Shown one piece after another: positions 1 to 7,210 of a stretch of DNA of 37,501 bases. Within the stretch, counting starts at the first letter, position 1. Each line of letters starts with the position of its first letter. The stretch is from a virus, in IMG/VR virus record IMGVR_UViG_3300046009_002327, positions 1 through 37,501 of that record; one strand, written 5' to 3'. The notes under the pieces are model-generated. The model saw only the letters and a program-made list of their open reading frames with translations, made no database searches and was not told where the DNA came from. Position numbers and translations under genes: made by a program.

Positions 1-149
1 AACAGTGCTTCAGCTTCCCGGTCACCGTGACTGCCGCTCAGTGGGATGTGATCATCGGGTCCGGTGGCACCGCAGGGACCACCTCTGGCGCCGGCACAGC
101 ATCTGCAGCAGGGCAGGCCGGATTCTTCATTGTCGAGTACCTGTCTTGA
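1..149 (+). CDS. 3' end of a truncated phage structural protein (partial)
   Basis: An open frame enters from the left edge and ends at TGA 147-149, leaving 49 residues. The tail is rich in Gly, Thr, Ala and Ser and ends FFIVEYLS. That composition is typical of small beta-rich virion proteins, but no family is recognised. It directly precedes two other small genes and the tail fibre, so a tail or virion role is a positional inference. The stop overlaps the TTG start of the next gene. The true start lies outside the window. Confidence 0.55.
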   Translation, partial: QCFSFPVTVTAAQWDVIIGSGGTAGTTSGAGTASAAGQAGFFIVEYLS

Positions 150-481
150 AAGTCCATCAACTGATCACCCGCGACGAAGGTATCACGAATCCCAAGCGTT
201 CGGTGTGGGGCGTCACGTTTGCCCTGCGCTGGGGGGATGTGTGCCACCCGCTCGGACAGGGCGATTGGTTCAAGCCTCCGTACTTCAGCCGGGTGCTGCG
301 GTTCTGGTCGTACTTCCCGCTTCCGTTCGTTGCGTGGAATCTCTGGGGCTGGCGCGGCTACCTCGGCGCGAAGGTCTACGGCGTCGACTCCCCGGCGTAC
401 AAGAACTGGATCGCACCGGACGAGGTGTATGACGGTAGCCAAGCAATACAATTTTCTGGACGCCTCAAAATATCTGACTAA
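146..481 (+). CDS. Small conserved-looking phage protein, function unknown
   Basis: The protein is 111 residues if it starts at TTG 146, which overlaps the upstream stop in the form TTGA. No ATG or GTG lies nearby, and the sequence looks protein-like only from this point (KVHQLITRDEG onward). It is very rich in Trp, Tyr, Phe and Gly, with a middle stretch containing RFWSYFPLPFVAWNLWGWRG that could touch or cross a membrane. I recognise it as the kind of short protein often found beside phage tail genes but can give no function. The rare start codon suggests translational coupling to the gene before it. Confidence 0.6.
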   Translation: MKVHQLITRDEGITNPKRSVWGVTFALRWGDVCHPLGQGDWFKPPYFSRVLRFWSYFPLPFVAWNLWGWRGYLGAKVYGVDSPAYKNWIAPDEVYDGSQAIQFSGRLKISD

Positions 482-492
482 GGAGAAGCAAA

Positions 493-786
493 ATGACCCC
501 AAACATGACTTATGGATCGCCCATGCCTGCTGCCAGCGTTAAGGTAGCCTATACCGGCACCGCAGGCACAACCGCTGCTGTCAGCGCCAATGCGGTTGCT
601 GTCAGGATCGTTGCTACCACGGACTGCTTCATCGAAATCTCGACTGCCGGAACTGCTGCTGTTGCGGATACTGGCCTGTACCTTCCGGCGCTGGTGCCTG
701 AGTACTTCTCATGCCCTCCGTCTGCCAAGGTATCGGCTATTCAGGTTTCCTCTGGCGGCACCGTATACGTCACTCCGTTCGCGTAA
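493..786 (+). CDS. Small beta-rich virion-associated protein (hypothetical)
   Basis: A 97-residue protein with a clear SD (aaggag, about 8 bases before ATG 493). It is almost wholly Ala, Thr, Val, Ser and Gly with alternating hydrophobic residues (for example VAVRIVATTDCFIEIS), predicting a beta-sandwich without a membrane segment. Small proteins of this type occur among phage tail or capsid-surface genes. Its place just before the tail fibre gene favours a virion role. No family is assigned. Confidence 0.65.
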   Translation: MTPNMTYGSPMPAASVKVAYTGTAGTTAAVSANAVAVRIVATTDCFIEISTAGTAAVADTGLYLPALVPEYFSCPPSAKVSAIQVSSGGTVYVTPFA

Positions 787-795
787 GGATTCGCC

Positions 796-3258
796 ATGAT
801 CGTTCTGCCTGGTCTTCGACGGTTCATAGGTGGGGTCGGTAATCTATTCCGGTCTGCATCCTTCTCAGCCCCCCTGACGCACAGTCTCGTCTTGGAGCGA
901 GGCACCGGCACCCCCACCTTCACCCGCACCACTACCGCGACTGTCACAGACAACGAAGGCATCCTGCGCACGGCTATTGCGGGTGAGGCGAGGTTCGTTG
1001 GGGCGCGGAGGGTGAGGAATTTGGTTGCAGGAAGCAGCGAAGATTTCACCAATGGAAATTGGGTAAAAGACAACGTAACGGCGAGCGCAGACACGCTCAC
1101 TACGTCAGCAACTACGGCAGAACATCGTGTCTATCAGAACCCTGCAAACACTCTAGCGAGTAGCATTGCCGTTGACGCCAAAGCAGGCACAGCAAATTTT
1201 ATTGGTGTCAGCAAAGGCACTCTCGGCCTATACGCCACATTCAATCTGTCAACAGGTGCGGTTGTTGCGTCTGTTGGAGGAACTGCTGCAATCACTTTGA
1301 CCTCTGACGGTTGGTACAGGTGCTCTATTACTGGGCCAATCAACTCGTCATTCCACATGGTTCACGTAGGGGAAAGTTCTGCTAATGCAGTTCCCGGCAC
1401 GGTGTATCTTGGAACCGGGAAAACGGTACAAGTCAGGAAAGCACAACTCGAAGACATCACAGGCCGCACCGACCAGACTACGCCGAGTTCCTATGTTTCG
1501 GTGGGGGTTCTCTCCGCACCATACCACGGCGCAGGCGTCGATGGCGTCGAGTATTTCAACACAGACCTGACGGGTGCTGCCCTCCCCACAGCCTACACCT
1601 ATGACAGCGTGAGTCTGAACGGTGTGGCGGGAACGTATGTCTCGACGCCGGATAGTGTGGCTGCTTCGATCACAGGGGATATTGATATTCGGGTGAAGGC
1701 TGCGCTGGCAGATTGGACGCCTGCTAACTACACAGGGTTGGTTGGCAAGCTAATCACAGCGGGTCAATACTCATACATTCTTTATGTAGACACAGGCAGC
1801 ACTGGGAAATTGCTTTTGCAAAGGAGCAACGATGGCACTGCTGTTATCCAAGCATTGTCTACTGTGGCGACTGGAATTACAGACGGTGCAACCTATTGGG
1901 TCAGGGTGACATACGCATCGGCTACGGGTGCGGTAACTTTCTACACATCTAGCGACGGCGCTACTTGGACTCAACTTGGTGCAGTAGTTAGCACGGCAGT
2001 GGGAACCATATTTAACGGCACTGACATAGTTACGATTGGCGCGCAGTCAGCAGGGTCTATATCTGTTACCGGCAAAATCTACCAAGCCCAAATCTACAAC
2101 GGCATCGACGGCACCCTCGCAGTAGATTTCGACGCATCCCGTTATGCCGGTGGCACTACGCTGCCAGGCAGCACGGGTGAGACTTGGACGCTACAGGGTA
2201 ATGCGAAAATCCACCCGACGAACTCTCCGAACCTCGGCTATCTGGCAGAGGCGGCGGGGACGAATCTGTGCCGCCAAAGTCAAGATTACACAACGACATG
2301 GGCTTTGACTGCTGGTGTAGCTGTAGTAGCGAATCAATACACCGCTCCAGATGGGACGCTGACGATGGATCAGCTAAAGACTGTGGCTGGGAATACACAG
2401 CACTATCTGTCGATGGACGGCATCACCTACACCAGTGCCGCTTACACGCATTCTGAATATCTGAAGTATGACAATCATCGCTACGTCGGGTTAGTTATCT
2501 ATGATGGCACGAATGTCAACTGTGCGGTATTCGACCTATTGAACGGAACGACAGGCGCGGTCAGTGCTGGAGTGACTTCCAGAATTGAAGCCACCAATGT
2601 GGCCGGTCTGTACCGTTGCAGCGTAACAGCAACCGCCGTTGCCATCGTTGGTTTCTATGCGTTTATCACACTGAATAACACCAACACAGCAACGCTTGAA
2701 ACATGGAACGCTGCTGGAACTGAGAAGGTGGGTGTATGGGGCGCACAAGTCGAACTCGGCTCCGCTGCCACCAGCTATATCCCAACGACCACAGCCGCGG
2801 TGACGCGGAATGCAGATGTGCTTACTTTCCCAACTGCCGGAAACGTGAGTGGAACCACTGGAGCTATTTACGCAGAAGGAACTTGGAGTGTTACCGGAAC
2901 AAACGGAGGATTTGTAGATACCGATAGCACAGGCAATCGCGGGTTCATGATTACCACGCCAGGCGTACTTGATTTGTACGATGGAACTTCCCAGAACACC
3001 TCACCTGCTGCTCCGGTTATCCGATCAACACCGGCTAAGGTTGCGGCAACGTGGGGTGGGTCGGCAAAGAACTGCGTGTACGCAGGGACACTAGGCACTC
3101 CTTCTGCGTTCGATGGGGATATGAACATCGGGGCAAACATGAGCGTCGGCATTCGTGGAACTACTGCTGGCGCACAAAACCTTAATGGCACCATCCGCAA
3201 CGTCCGTATCTGGCAACGCGCTCTCAGCAGCAGCGAACTCCAAGCAATCACGCGATGA
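796..3258 (+). CDS. Tail fibre / receptor-binding protein with duplicated carbohydrate-binding-like and LamG-like domains
   Basis: An 820-residue protein, probably the host-recognition fibre or spike. Residues 1-75 form an attachment-type N terminus with the TRTTTATVTDNEGI and GEARFVGARRVRNL motifs seen at the start of many phage fibre proteins. Residues about 75-240 and 480-675 are two related modules, each with an Asn-Leu opening, a GWYRC or GLYRC strand and a closing AQxE...TSYIPT-type strand. They alternate with concanavalin/LamG-like jelly rolls at about 265-445 and 680-820. The second ends with the typical IRNVRIWQRALSSSEL signature. No enzyme active site or chaperone domain is evident. 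The ATG of the next gene overlaps its stop (ATGA). Fibre role is confident; the sugar target is unknown. Confidence 0.85.
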   Translation: MIVLPGLRRFIGGVGNLFRSASFSAPLTHSLVLERGTGTPTFTRTTTATVTDNEGILRTAIAGEARFVGARRVRNLVAGSSEDFTNGNWVKDNVTASADTLTTSATTAEHRVYQNPANTLASSIAVDAKAGTANFIGVSKGTLGLYATFNLSTGAVVASVGGTAAITLTSDGWYRCSITGPINSSFHMVHVGESSANAVPGTVYLGTGKTVQVRKAQLEDITGRTDQTTPSSYVSVGVLSAPYHGAGVDGVEYFNTDLTGAALPTAYTYDSVSLNGVAGTYVSTPDSVAASITGDIDIRVKAALADWTPANYTGLVGKLITAGQYSYILYVDTGSTGKLLLQRSNDGTAVIQALSTVATGITDGATYWVRVTYASATGAVTFYTSSDGATWTQLGAVVSTAVGTIFNGTDIVTIGAQSAGSISVTGKIYQAQIYNGIDGTLAVDFDASRYAGGTTLPGSTGETWTLQGNAKIHPTNSPNLGYLAEAAGTNLCRQSQDYTTTWALTAGVAVVANQYTAPDGTLTMDQLKTVAGNTQHYLSMDGITYTSAAYTHSEYLKYDNHRYVGLVIYDGTNVNCAVFDLLNGTTGAVSAGVTSRIEATNVAGLYRCSVTATAVAIVGFYAFITLNNTNTATLETWNAAGTEKVGVWGAQVELGSAATSYIPTTTAAVTRNADVLTFPTAGNVSGTTGAIYAEGTWSVTGTNGGFVDTDSTGNRGFMITTPGVLDLYDGTSQNTSPAAPVIRSTPAKVAATWGGSAKNCVYAGTLGTPSAFDGDMNIGANMSVGIRGTTAGAQNLNGTIRNVRIWQRALSSSELQAITR

Positions 3259-3398
3259 AATCCCTCCTGCTCATCCTCCTGCTCGCCGGTTGCAATGGTT
3301 CCTCGGTGCTGAGAGGCAGCGGGGAGGTTGCTCCGACTCCAGCCGGCCATGCCAAGCTGTGCGCTGAACAGCCGACGTTTCCAGGGTGTCCGAAATGA
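3255..3398 (+). CDS. Small lipoprotein with lipobox (possible outer-membrane spanin-like or exclusion protein)
   Basis: A 47-residue protein beginning MKS, followed by a leucine-rich signal and the lipobox LLAGC, so cleavage and lipidation at Cys13 are predicted. The mature part is only about 35 residues with several Pro, Gly and Cys. Start and stop both overlap neighbours as ATGA, which supports real translation. It sits at the head of the lysis-type cassette. Rz1-type outer-membrane spanins are short lipoproteins, but no Rz partner encloses it, so superinfection exclusion is an equal possibility. Confidence 0.65.
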   Translation: MKSLLLILLLAGCNGSSVLRGSGEVAPTPAGHAKLCAEQPTFPGCPK

Positions 3399-3787
3399 GC
3401 ATCAGCTACAACGATCTGAAGGTGGTCAACACCAAGGTCAATCTGCTGCCCTATCAGTCAGAGGTCGGTGACGATTGGACGCCTGCCGTGGATGGTGGTG
3501 ACTGCGACAGTTACGCCACTGCCAAGATGCAGCGCCTGATCGCTTACGGCTGGCCGGAACGCTCCCTGCGCCTCGCGTGTTGCTTTGTCGAGCGGAGTGC
3601 CGGGGAGAAGCGGAACCGCTATCACTGTGTCCTGCTGGCTGACATCGACGGACAAACCTACGTCCTCGACAACAGATTCCCGCTGCCGATGGAGTGGGCC
3701 TTCTTGGATTACGAGTGGCACAAGCTGCAAATCCCCGGCACCCAGACTTGGGAATGGGCGCAGGGCGCTGACAAAACGATTTCGTAG
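3395..3787 (+). CDS. Transglutaminase-like cysteine peptidase (BTLCP type), candidate lysis enzyme
   Basis: A 130-residue protein starting at ATG 3395, which overlaps the lipoprotein stop; a GTG nine bases earlier is possible but less likely. It resembles the bacterial transglutaminase-like cysteine peptidase family: Cys37 in GGDCDSYA, His77 in RYHCVLL and Asp92 in YVLDNRF form the expected Cys-His-Asp triad. There is no signal peptide or membrane segment, so export would need the holin. No classical endolysin is visible nearby, so this enzyme or the DUF5675 protein downstream could be the cell-wall or cross-link cutting activity. Family assignment is good; the lytic role is inference. Confidence 0.8.
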   Translation: MSISYNDLKVVNTKVNLLPYQSEVGDDWTPAVDGGDCDSYATAKMQRLIAYGWPERSLRLACCFVERSAGEKRNRYHCVLLADIDGQTYVLDNRFPLPMEWAFLDYEWHKLQIPGTQTWEWAQGADKTIS

Positions 3788-3829
3788 CATAACGCACCGG
3801 CTCCAGAGAGAGCAGGAAGGAAGAAGCAA

Positions 3830-4111
3830 ATGGAAACGCAGACTGTAATCAACATCGTGATCGGGGCTTTTGGAACGCTTCTCGGGGCCATGCTCAAGGC
3901 CGTATGGGATGCGGTGAAAGACCTTCAGTCTGCGGACAAGATCATCGTCAAGGATGTATCGGAACTCCAGGTTCTCGTCGCTGGGACGTACATCAAGCGG
4001 GACGAGTTCGAGAAACTCTCCCAAGCAATTTTCTCCAAACTCGACAAGATCATGGAGAAGTTGGACGCCAAGGTGGATCGGAACGAGTGTGAGCGGTTCC
4101 ACGACAAATGA
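3830..4111 (+). CDS. Small membrane protein with N-terminal TM and coiled coil (lysis-cassette, XhlA/holin-like)
   Basis: A 93-residue protein preceded by SD aaggaag. Residues about 6-26 form a hydrophobic Gly-rich segment (INIVIGAFGTLLGAMLKAVW). The rest is a charged helix with heptad-like spacing ending in a Lys/Glu-rich tail. This layout is common in phage lysis cassettes, where such proteins are labelled holin-associated, hemolysin XhlA-like or inner spanin candidates. With the lipoprotein upstream it could form a split spanin pair, but that is speculative. Its stop overlaps the next ATG. Confidence 0.7.
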   Translation: METQTVINIVIGAFGTLLGAMLKAVWDAVKDLQSADKIIVKDVSELQVLVAGTYIKRDEFEKLSQAIFSKLDKIMEKLDAKVDRNECERFHDK

Positions 4112-4518
4112 TCCTGGAACTGATCCGCGATGACGAGTTACCCACCCGTACCTTCGGGAAGTTATTTGTCGACGGGAAGTATTTCGGTGAGACTCTTGAG
4201 GATACCGACAGGGAGATTGAAAAGGGTGGGCTGAAGGTCTATGGCGAGTCTGCCATCCCACAGGGGCGCTACCGGGTGATTGTCTCTGTCTCCCGCAGGT
4301 TCGGTCGAGAGATGCCAGAGGTTCTGGATGTGCCTGAGTTCAGAGGCATCAGGATTCATGGCGGCAACGGGCCGGAAGATACCCTCGGATGCCCCTTGCT
4401 TGGTCAGGTCAGGACATCGACAGGTGTGGCGAACTGCAAGGGTATCAACGACCGACTGTTGATGATCCTCAAGGCCGCAGAGCAGCGTGGCGAGGAAGTC
4501 TGGCTGGATGTATCGTGA
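4108..4518 (+). CDS. DUF5675 family protein, putative peptidoglycan-active or structural enzyme
   Basis: A 136-residue soluble protein that fits DUF5675: an N-terminal LELIRDDELPTRTFGKL strand, PQGRYRV near residues 51-57, and the signature IRIHGGNGPEDTLGCPLLG with His84 and Cys95. The His...Gly-Cys pattern recalls L,D-transpeptidase-like folds. Family members recur in phage lysis regions, and a cell-wall activity is suspected but unproven. It starts at ATG 4108 overlapping the upstream stop, and its own stop overlaps GTG 4515, so the cassette is translationally coupled. Confidence 0.8.
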   Translation: MILELIRDDELPTRTFGKLFVDGKYFGETLEDTDREIEKGGLKVYGESAIPQGRYRVIVSVSRRFGREMPEVLDVPEFRGIRIHGGNGPEDTLGCPLLGQVRTSTGVANCKGINDRLLMILKAAEQRGEEVWLDVS

Positions 4519-4736
4519 GTGACCTGCTCAACCATCGCATCAAGACTCTGATGCTGAACCTAGACGCAGCGTATCCATCGCAGGCGCGTGACGCGAAGCA
4601 AATGATTAAGGAGTGGAGGCGTGACCAACAGCCCAGATTTAATCTTGTTCGTTCTTGCCGTGACGATACCGATATTTCTTCTGATCGCCTACCTGACGAT
4701 CCTGATGATGGATCTGCACTCGAAGGAGAACGATGA
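4515..4736 (+). CDS. Small hydrophilic protein, overlapping a nested membrane ORF (hypothetical)
   Basis: A 73-residue frame starting with GTG 4515, coupled to the upstream stop (GTGA). The first 40 residues look like a helical protein (RIKTLMLNLDAAYPSQARDA). The second half is very rich in Asp and is the frame that overlaps the membrane ORF 4621-4743, so its composition may be forced by that gene. The functional product could be only the N-terminal part. No family is recognised. Confidence 0.45.
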   Translation: MSDLLNHRIKTLMLNLDAAYPSQARDAKQMIKEWRRDQQPRFNLVRSCRDDTDISSDRLPDDPDDGSALEGER

Positions 4737-4743
4737 TGAATGA
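4621..4743 (+). CDS. 40-residue single-TM protein nested in another frame (holin-associated candidate)
   Basis: GTG 4621 has a strong SD (aaggag and ggagg within the 15 bases upstream). It opens a 40-residue frame with one clear membrane segment, ILFVLAVTIPIFLLIAYLTI, followed by a charged tail (MMDLHSKENDDE). It lies inside 4515-4736 in a different frame and its stop overlaps the holin start. Position next to the holin suggests a second holin, antiholin or pinholin-like role, which is inference. Confidence 0.55.
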   Translation: MTNSPDLILFVLAVTIPIFLLIAYLTILMMDLHSKENDDE

Positions 4744-5260
4744 CACGCTGAAGTCCTTCCTCTCAGGACTCGCACCGACCTTAGCTTCGGCTCTAGGAGG
4801 CCCACTATTCGGCGTTGCAGTCGCAGGGCTGACCAAGATACTCGGCATCGACGGTGGCACGGTTGCAGACGTTACCAAGGCTATCAGTGACGGCAGGGTG
4901 ACGCCGGAACAGGTGGCTGAGATTCGCAAGCTGGAGATGCAGTTCCAGGCTGACGAGAAGGAACGCGGATTCCGCTACGCTGAGTTGGAGTTCAAGGATC
5001 GTGACTCTGCCCGACAGATGCAGATTGCTACCAAGTCGACAACCCCGACCATCCTGACGTACATGATCACGGTGGGGTTCTTCACGATCCTCGGCCTGAT
5101 GCTGTACGACGATGCCGTGGTCGATTCGCCCCCGCTGCTGATCATGCTTGGCTCCCTTGGTACGGCATGGACAGGGTGCATTGCGTACTGGTTTGGTACT
5201 ACGTCGAACAGTCTGAACAAGACGAATCTGCTGGCGCAGTCAAAGCCCCCAAACCCCTAG
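4733..5260 (+). CDS. Three-transmembrane holin (GTA_holin_3TM-like)
   Basis: A 175-residue protein that fits the 3-TM holin family of gene-transfer agents and phages: a hydrophobic Gly/Ala-rich segment about 17-37, a charged helical loop 55-100 with the KDRDSARQMQIATKS motif, then membrane segments about 105-125 and 133-154 containing LIMLGSLGTAW. It would form the inner-membrane lesion that lets muralytic enzymes out or collapses the potential. SD aaggag sits eight bases before ATG 4733; ATG 4736 is an alternative. Its 3' end overlaps the convergent regulator gene by 21 bases. Confidence 0.82.
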   Translation: MMNDTLKSFLSGLAPTLASALGGPLFGVAVAGLTKILGIDGGTVADVTKAISDGRVTPEQVAEIRKLEMQFQADEKERGFRYAELEFKDRDSARQMQIATKSTTPTILTYMITVGFFTILGLMLYDDAVVDSPPLLIMLGSLGTAWTGCIAYWFGTTSNSLNKTNLLAQSKPPNP

Positions 5261-5596
5261 CCTAACCTCTCCAGACAGTCCCTTCTTCAGCGCCCGGTGT
5301 TTCCGTGTCCTCTCGGTGGGGGTCATCTTCTGCGGTTGCTTGGCATCGCCTATACCGAGTCCCCACACCTTCGTACAGACGCCGGCCTTGCCTATCCTGC
5401 GCCAACTGACGATGTGAGTTACTTTGGCCTTGTGCAGCTTGCCAAGGATAATCCTGGCGTACTCCAGCGATGTGTCCAGTTGCTTCGACAACTCGTCGCA
5501 TGACATGGGCTTGTCGTCTAGCAGTTCGATGGTCTTGCGGTACTGAGCAGGGACGAATGCGAGTCCTGTTTTGATCAGTGCTTCTTGTGCGGTCAC
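5240..5596 (-). CDS. Winged-helix DNA-binding protein, putative phage regulator
   Basis: A 118-residue protein starting at GTG 5596, chosen because aggag lies seven bases upstream and the sequence before it does not look coded. Residues about 20-80 form a winged helix: a recognition region MSCDELSKQLDTSLEYARIILGKLHKA, then a wing around VSWRRIGKAGVCTKVWGLG. The tail TERTRKHRALKKG is strongly basic. It is the last gene of the minus-strand early operon and converges on the holin gene with a 21-base overlap, so transcription of one opposes the other. It likely regulates early or late genes; the target is unknown. Confidence 0.65.
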   Translation of the reverse strand: MTAQEALIKTGLAFVPAQYRKTIELLDDKPMSCDELSKQLDTSLEYARIILGKLHKAKVTHIVSWRRIGKAGVCTKVWGLGIGDAKQPQKMTPTERTRKHRALKKGLSGEVRLGVWGL

Positions 5597-5684
5597 TTCA
5601 TATCTCCTAGTAGTACCCCCGCCACACCGCTGTCTCGCCGGTCCTATCAACGGATTGAAAGGTCGCAGCGGGGGCGAGGGTTCG
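5597..5684 (-). promoter_or_regulatory. Structured leader before the winged-helix gene
   Basis: The 88 bases between the small gene at 5685-5831 and the regulator carry several competing inverted repeats on the minus-strand transcript. CCCCCGC (5674-5668) can pair with GCGGGGG (5622-5616). Overlapping bases CGCTG and CTCGCC can instead pair with CAGCG and GGCGAG further down. The SD of the regulator follows directly. This is the largest gap in an otherwise overlapping operon, so it may be an RNA control element. No known riboswitch class is recognised. Confidence 0.35.
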
Positions 5685-5831
5685 TTAAATTCCTGCCTTC
5701 CACCACCGCAGCCACGCCTTGTCCGCTTCGGCAAGGTGCGTGTACATACAGCGTTGATCGTTGTACATCCCGGCGAGGTAGGCTTGCGCCATCTCATAGC
5801 CGTACCTGAGTCGAGCGAGGAGGCGGGTCAT
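5685..5831 (-). CDS. 48-residue hypothetical protein
   Basis: Starts at ATG 5831 with SD ggag five bases upstream, and its start overlaps the preceding stop in an ATGA. The product MTRLLARLRYGYEMAQAYLA... is helical and rich in Tyr, Trp and Arg, ending LRWWKAGI. Small Trp-rich proteins like this are common in phage early operons; some block host enzymes, but nothing specific can be claimed. The perfect coupling and SD support a real gene. Confidence 0.6.
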   Translation of the reverse strand: MTRLLARLRYGYEMAQAYLAGMYNDQRCMYTHLAEADKAWLRWWKAGI

Positions 5832-6154
5832 TTCTCCAACTCCTCGACTGCCGCCACAAGTTCTGGAGCACTGAAGAACGTCGCAGAATTAACTTGCCAC
5901 TGCGCCGCCTCCACAACGGCGATCAGCTTGAGGATGGTGGTGGGGTTGGCGAGGGCGATGAATGTGGCATCTTCATCTTTCACATGTGTCCACTCGGACG
6001 ACCCGACTATGGTGTTGTCACCGTAGCAGTGATTTGCCGGCGGTTGTGGTATCAGAGTTTGTATGCGGGTAGCTTCGTAGTTCCCACCATCTGATACTTT
6101 CCACGGCCCCGGTGTTGCTGCCTCTGCAGCGGCTTTCAGGTCAGCGATGTTCAT
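5828..6154 (-). CDS. Ead/Ea22-like early protein
   Basis: A 108-residue protein starting at ATG 6154 (SD aggag upstream). The N terminus NIADLKAAAEAATPGPW is the hallmark of Ea22-like phage early proteins. Later DATFIALANPTTILKLI and the closing helix ELVAAVEELE also match this type. In lambdoid phages such genes sit in non-essential early or recombination regions and their biochemical role is not known. Its start overlaps the end of a 30-residue gene and its stop overlaps the next start. Confidence 0.68.
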   Translation of the reverse strand: MNIADLKAAAEAATPGPWKVSDGGNYEATRIQTLIPQPPANHCYGDNTIVGSSEWTHVKDEDATFIALANPTTILKLIAVVEAAQWQVNSATFFSAPELVAAVEELEK

Positions 6155-6243
6155 GGCTTCTGGCTCCTGATGGCAGCGTGCCACCAATAGGTGAACTTGC
6201 TGTACCGTTCGTGCGGATAGCAGTAGGCTTGTCCTTCGCTCAC
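6151..6243 (-). CDS. 30-residue hypothetical protein
   Basis: GTG 6243 overlaps the upstream stop (GTGA), and the TGA end overlaps the next ATG. The product MSEGQAYCYPHERYSKFTYW... has many aromatic residues plus Cys and His, unlike random reading. A weak SD (agagg) precedes it. The exact overlap at both ends is the main evidence. Function unknown. Confidence 0.5.
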   Translation of the reverse strand: MSEGQAYCYPHERYSKFTYWWHAAIRSQKP

Positions 6244-6683
6244 GATTGCGCCTCTTTCATGGCTGCGTCGATGGCCATTTCACGGGTTGCATAACACGAC
6301 AAATCGCTGCCTTGTGGGACACAGACCGCTAGGTGAGTTCGCTCTGCGCTCCTAAACCACTCGCCGTGCTTAATCATGTACCTTCCGCGCTCCGCATCCT
6401 TCCGCAGTTCCGCGACCTCGGCTTCTTCCTGCCGCAGTTTGTCTAAGTCGTTCTGGTGAGCGCGCCGTGATCCATCCCTTTCCGCTGTCATGGCGGCGAG
6501 CTTGTCTTGGAGCATCGTGTTCTGTTTCTCTAGACTTTCGATAAGCTCATCGCCACACTTGTCTTGCTCCGTCAGTTCCTCCACCTTGGCTTCCAACTTC
6601 CTGACCAGATCAGTCGGGGTGCAGGTGTGGATGCCGTGATGCAGGCTCTTCAGGCACCGTTGGCAGATCATCGACTTGTCCAT
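6240..6683 (-). CDS. Zinc-binding N terminus plus coiled-coil protein, hypothetical
   Basis: A 147-residue protein from ATG 6683 (ggag seven bases upstream); an in-frame GTG directly before is possible. The N terminus has CQRCLKSLHHGIHTC, a compact Cys/His cluster that could bind zinc. Residues about 28-95 are a long charged coiled coil, and the C terminus (LSCYATREMAIDAAMKEA) resembles short phage domains that end in an Ala-rich helix. It likely oligomerises. No enzymatic motif is visible. Confidence 0.62.
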   Translation of the reverse strand: MDKSMICQRCLKSLHHGIHTCTPTDLVRKLEAKVEELTEQDKCGDELIESLEKQNTMLQDKLAAMTAERDGSRRAHQNDLDKLRQEEAEVAELRKDAERGRYMIKHGEWFRSAERTHLAVCVPQGSDLSCYATREMAIDAAMKEAQS

Positions 6684-7210
6684 CACTTCTCTCCCTTCTT
6701 GGCTGCGGCGAGCATGGCTTTGTAGATGGCAACTAGCCCAGACTCGAATACATCATCAGGCTCAACTTCCAACCATTCCCAATCTGCTTTACGTCCTGCC
6801 TTGAGCATCGCCTCAGTCGGCTCCTCCGGCACAAGCACCATGCCGGGAGGGATTGTTGGTGACAGGTAGAGTGGCTTCATGTGGAATTGTTCTGGTTCAA
6901 TTACTCTGTCTGGTGGTTGATGGGTAAGCACTTCTTCACCGTTGATCTTGCTTGTATAACTCCACGCATACGGCTCCACGTCCTTGGTGTTGTACTGCAA
7001 CGGACGGAAATCACCCAACTCTTTGACGCCTCCCATCAGGTAGCCACCTTGCTGAACGTAGGTCTTGTCGCCTATCGTTGTGGTGTTGTCGAGGTGGGTG
7101 CGGATTTCCTTGACCAGATCGACATACTGTGGGGCAGATTCCCACGTTGTTACCGTGCGATCTGCCTCGGTCAATGCTTCTACCGCCCTTAACAACAGTT
7201 CCCGGCTCAT
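6683..7210 (-). CDS. Modular phage early protein with GMVLVPEEPTEAM-type C terminus, hypothetical
   Basis: A 175-residue protein starting at ATG 7210 with SD gggaggtg. It is built of short modules seen in many phage early proteins: an N-terminal helix RELLLRAVEALTEAD, an EPYAWSYTSKINGEEV segment, KPLYLSP, and the C-terminal GMVLVPEEPTEAMLKAG followed by an Ala-rich helix. Such proteins recombine freely among phages and have no assigned activity. Both ends overlap neighbours. Confidence 0.65.
   Translation of the reverse strand: MSRELLLRAVEALTEADRTVTTWESAPQYVDLVKEIRTHLDNTTTIGDKTYVQQGGYLMGGVKELGDFRPLQYNTKDVEPYAWSYTSKINGEEVLTHQPPDRVIEPEQFHMKPLYLSPTIPPGMVLVPEEPTEAMLKAGRKADWEWLEVEPDDVFESGLVAIYKAMLAAAKKGEK

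Noticed and set aside
3255-3398. Firm call of the small lipoprotein as Rz1
   Set aside because: Rz1 is normally nested in or next to Rz. Here no Rz gene overlaps it, so only a tentative spanin-like label is justified.
3458-4261. 267-codon antisense frame in the lysis cassette
   Set aside because: Four coupled plus-strand genes with family motifs occupy the region; the antisense frame is Pro/Arg-rich noise.
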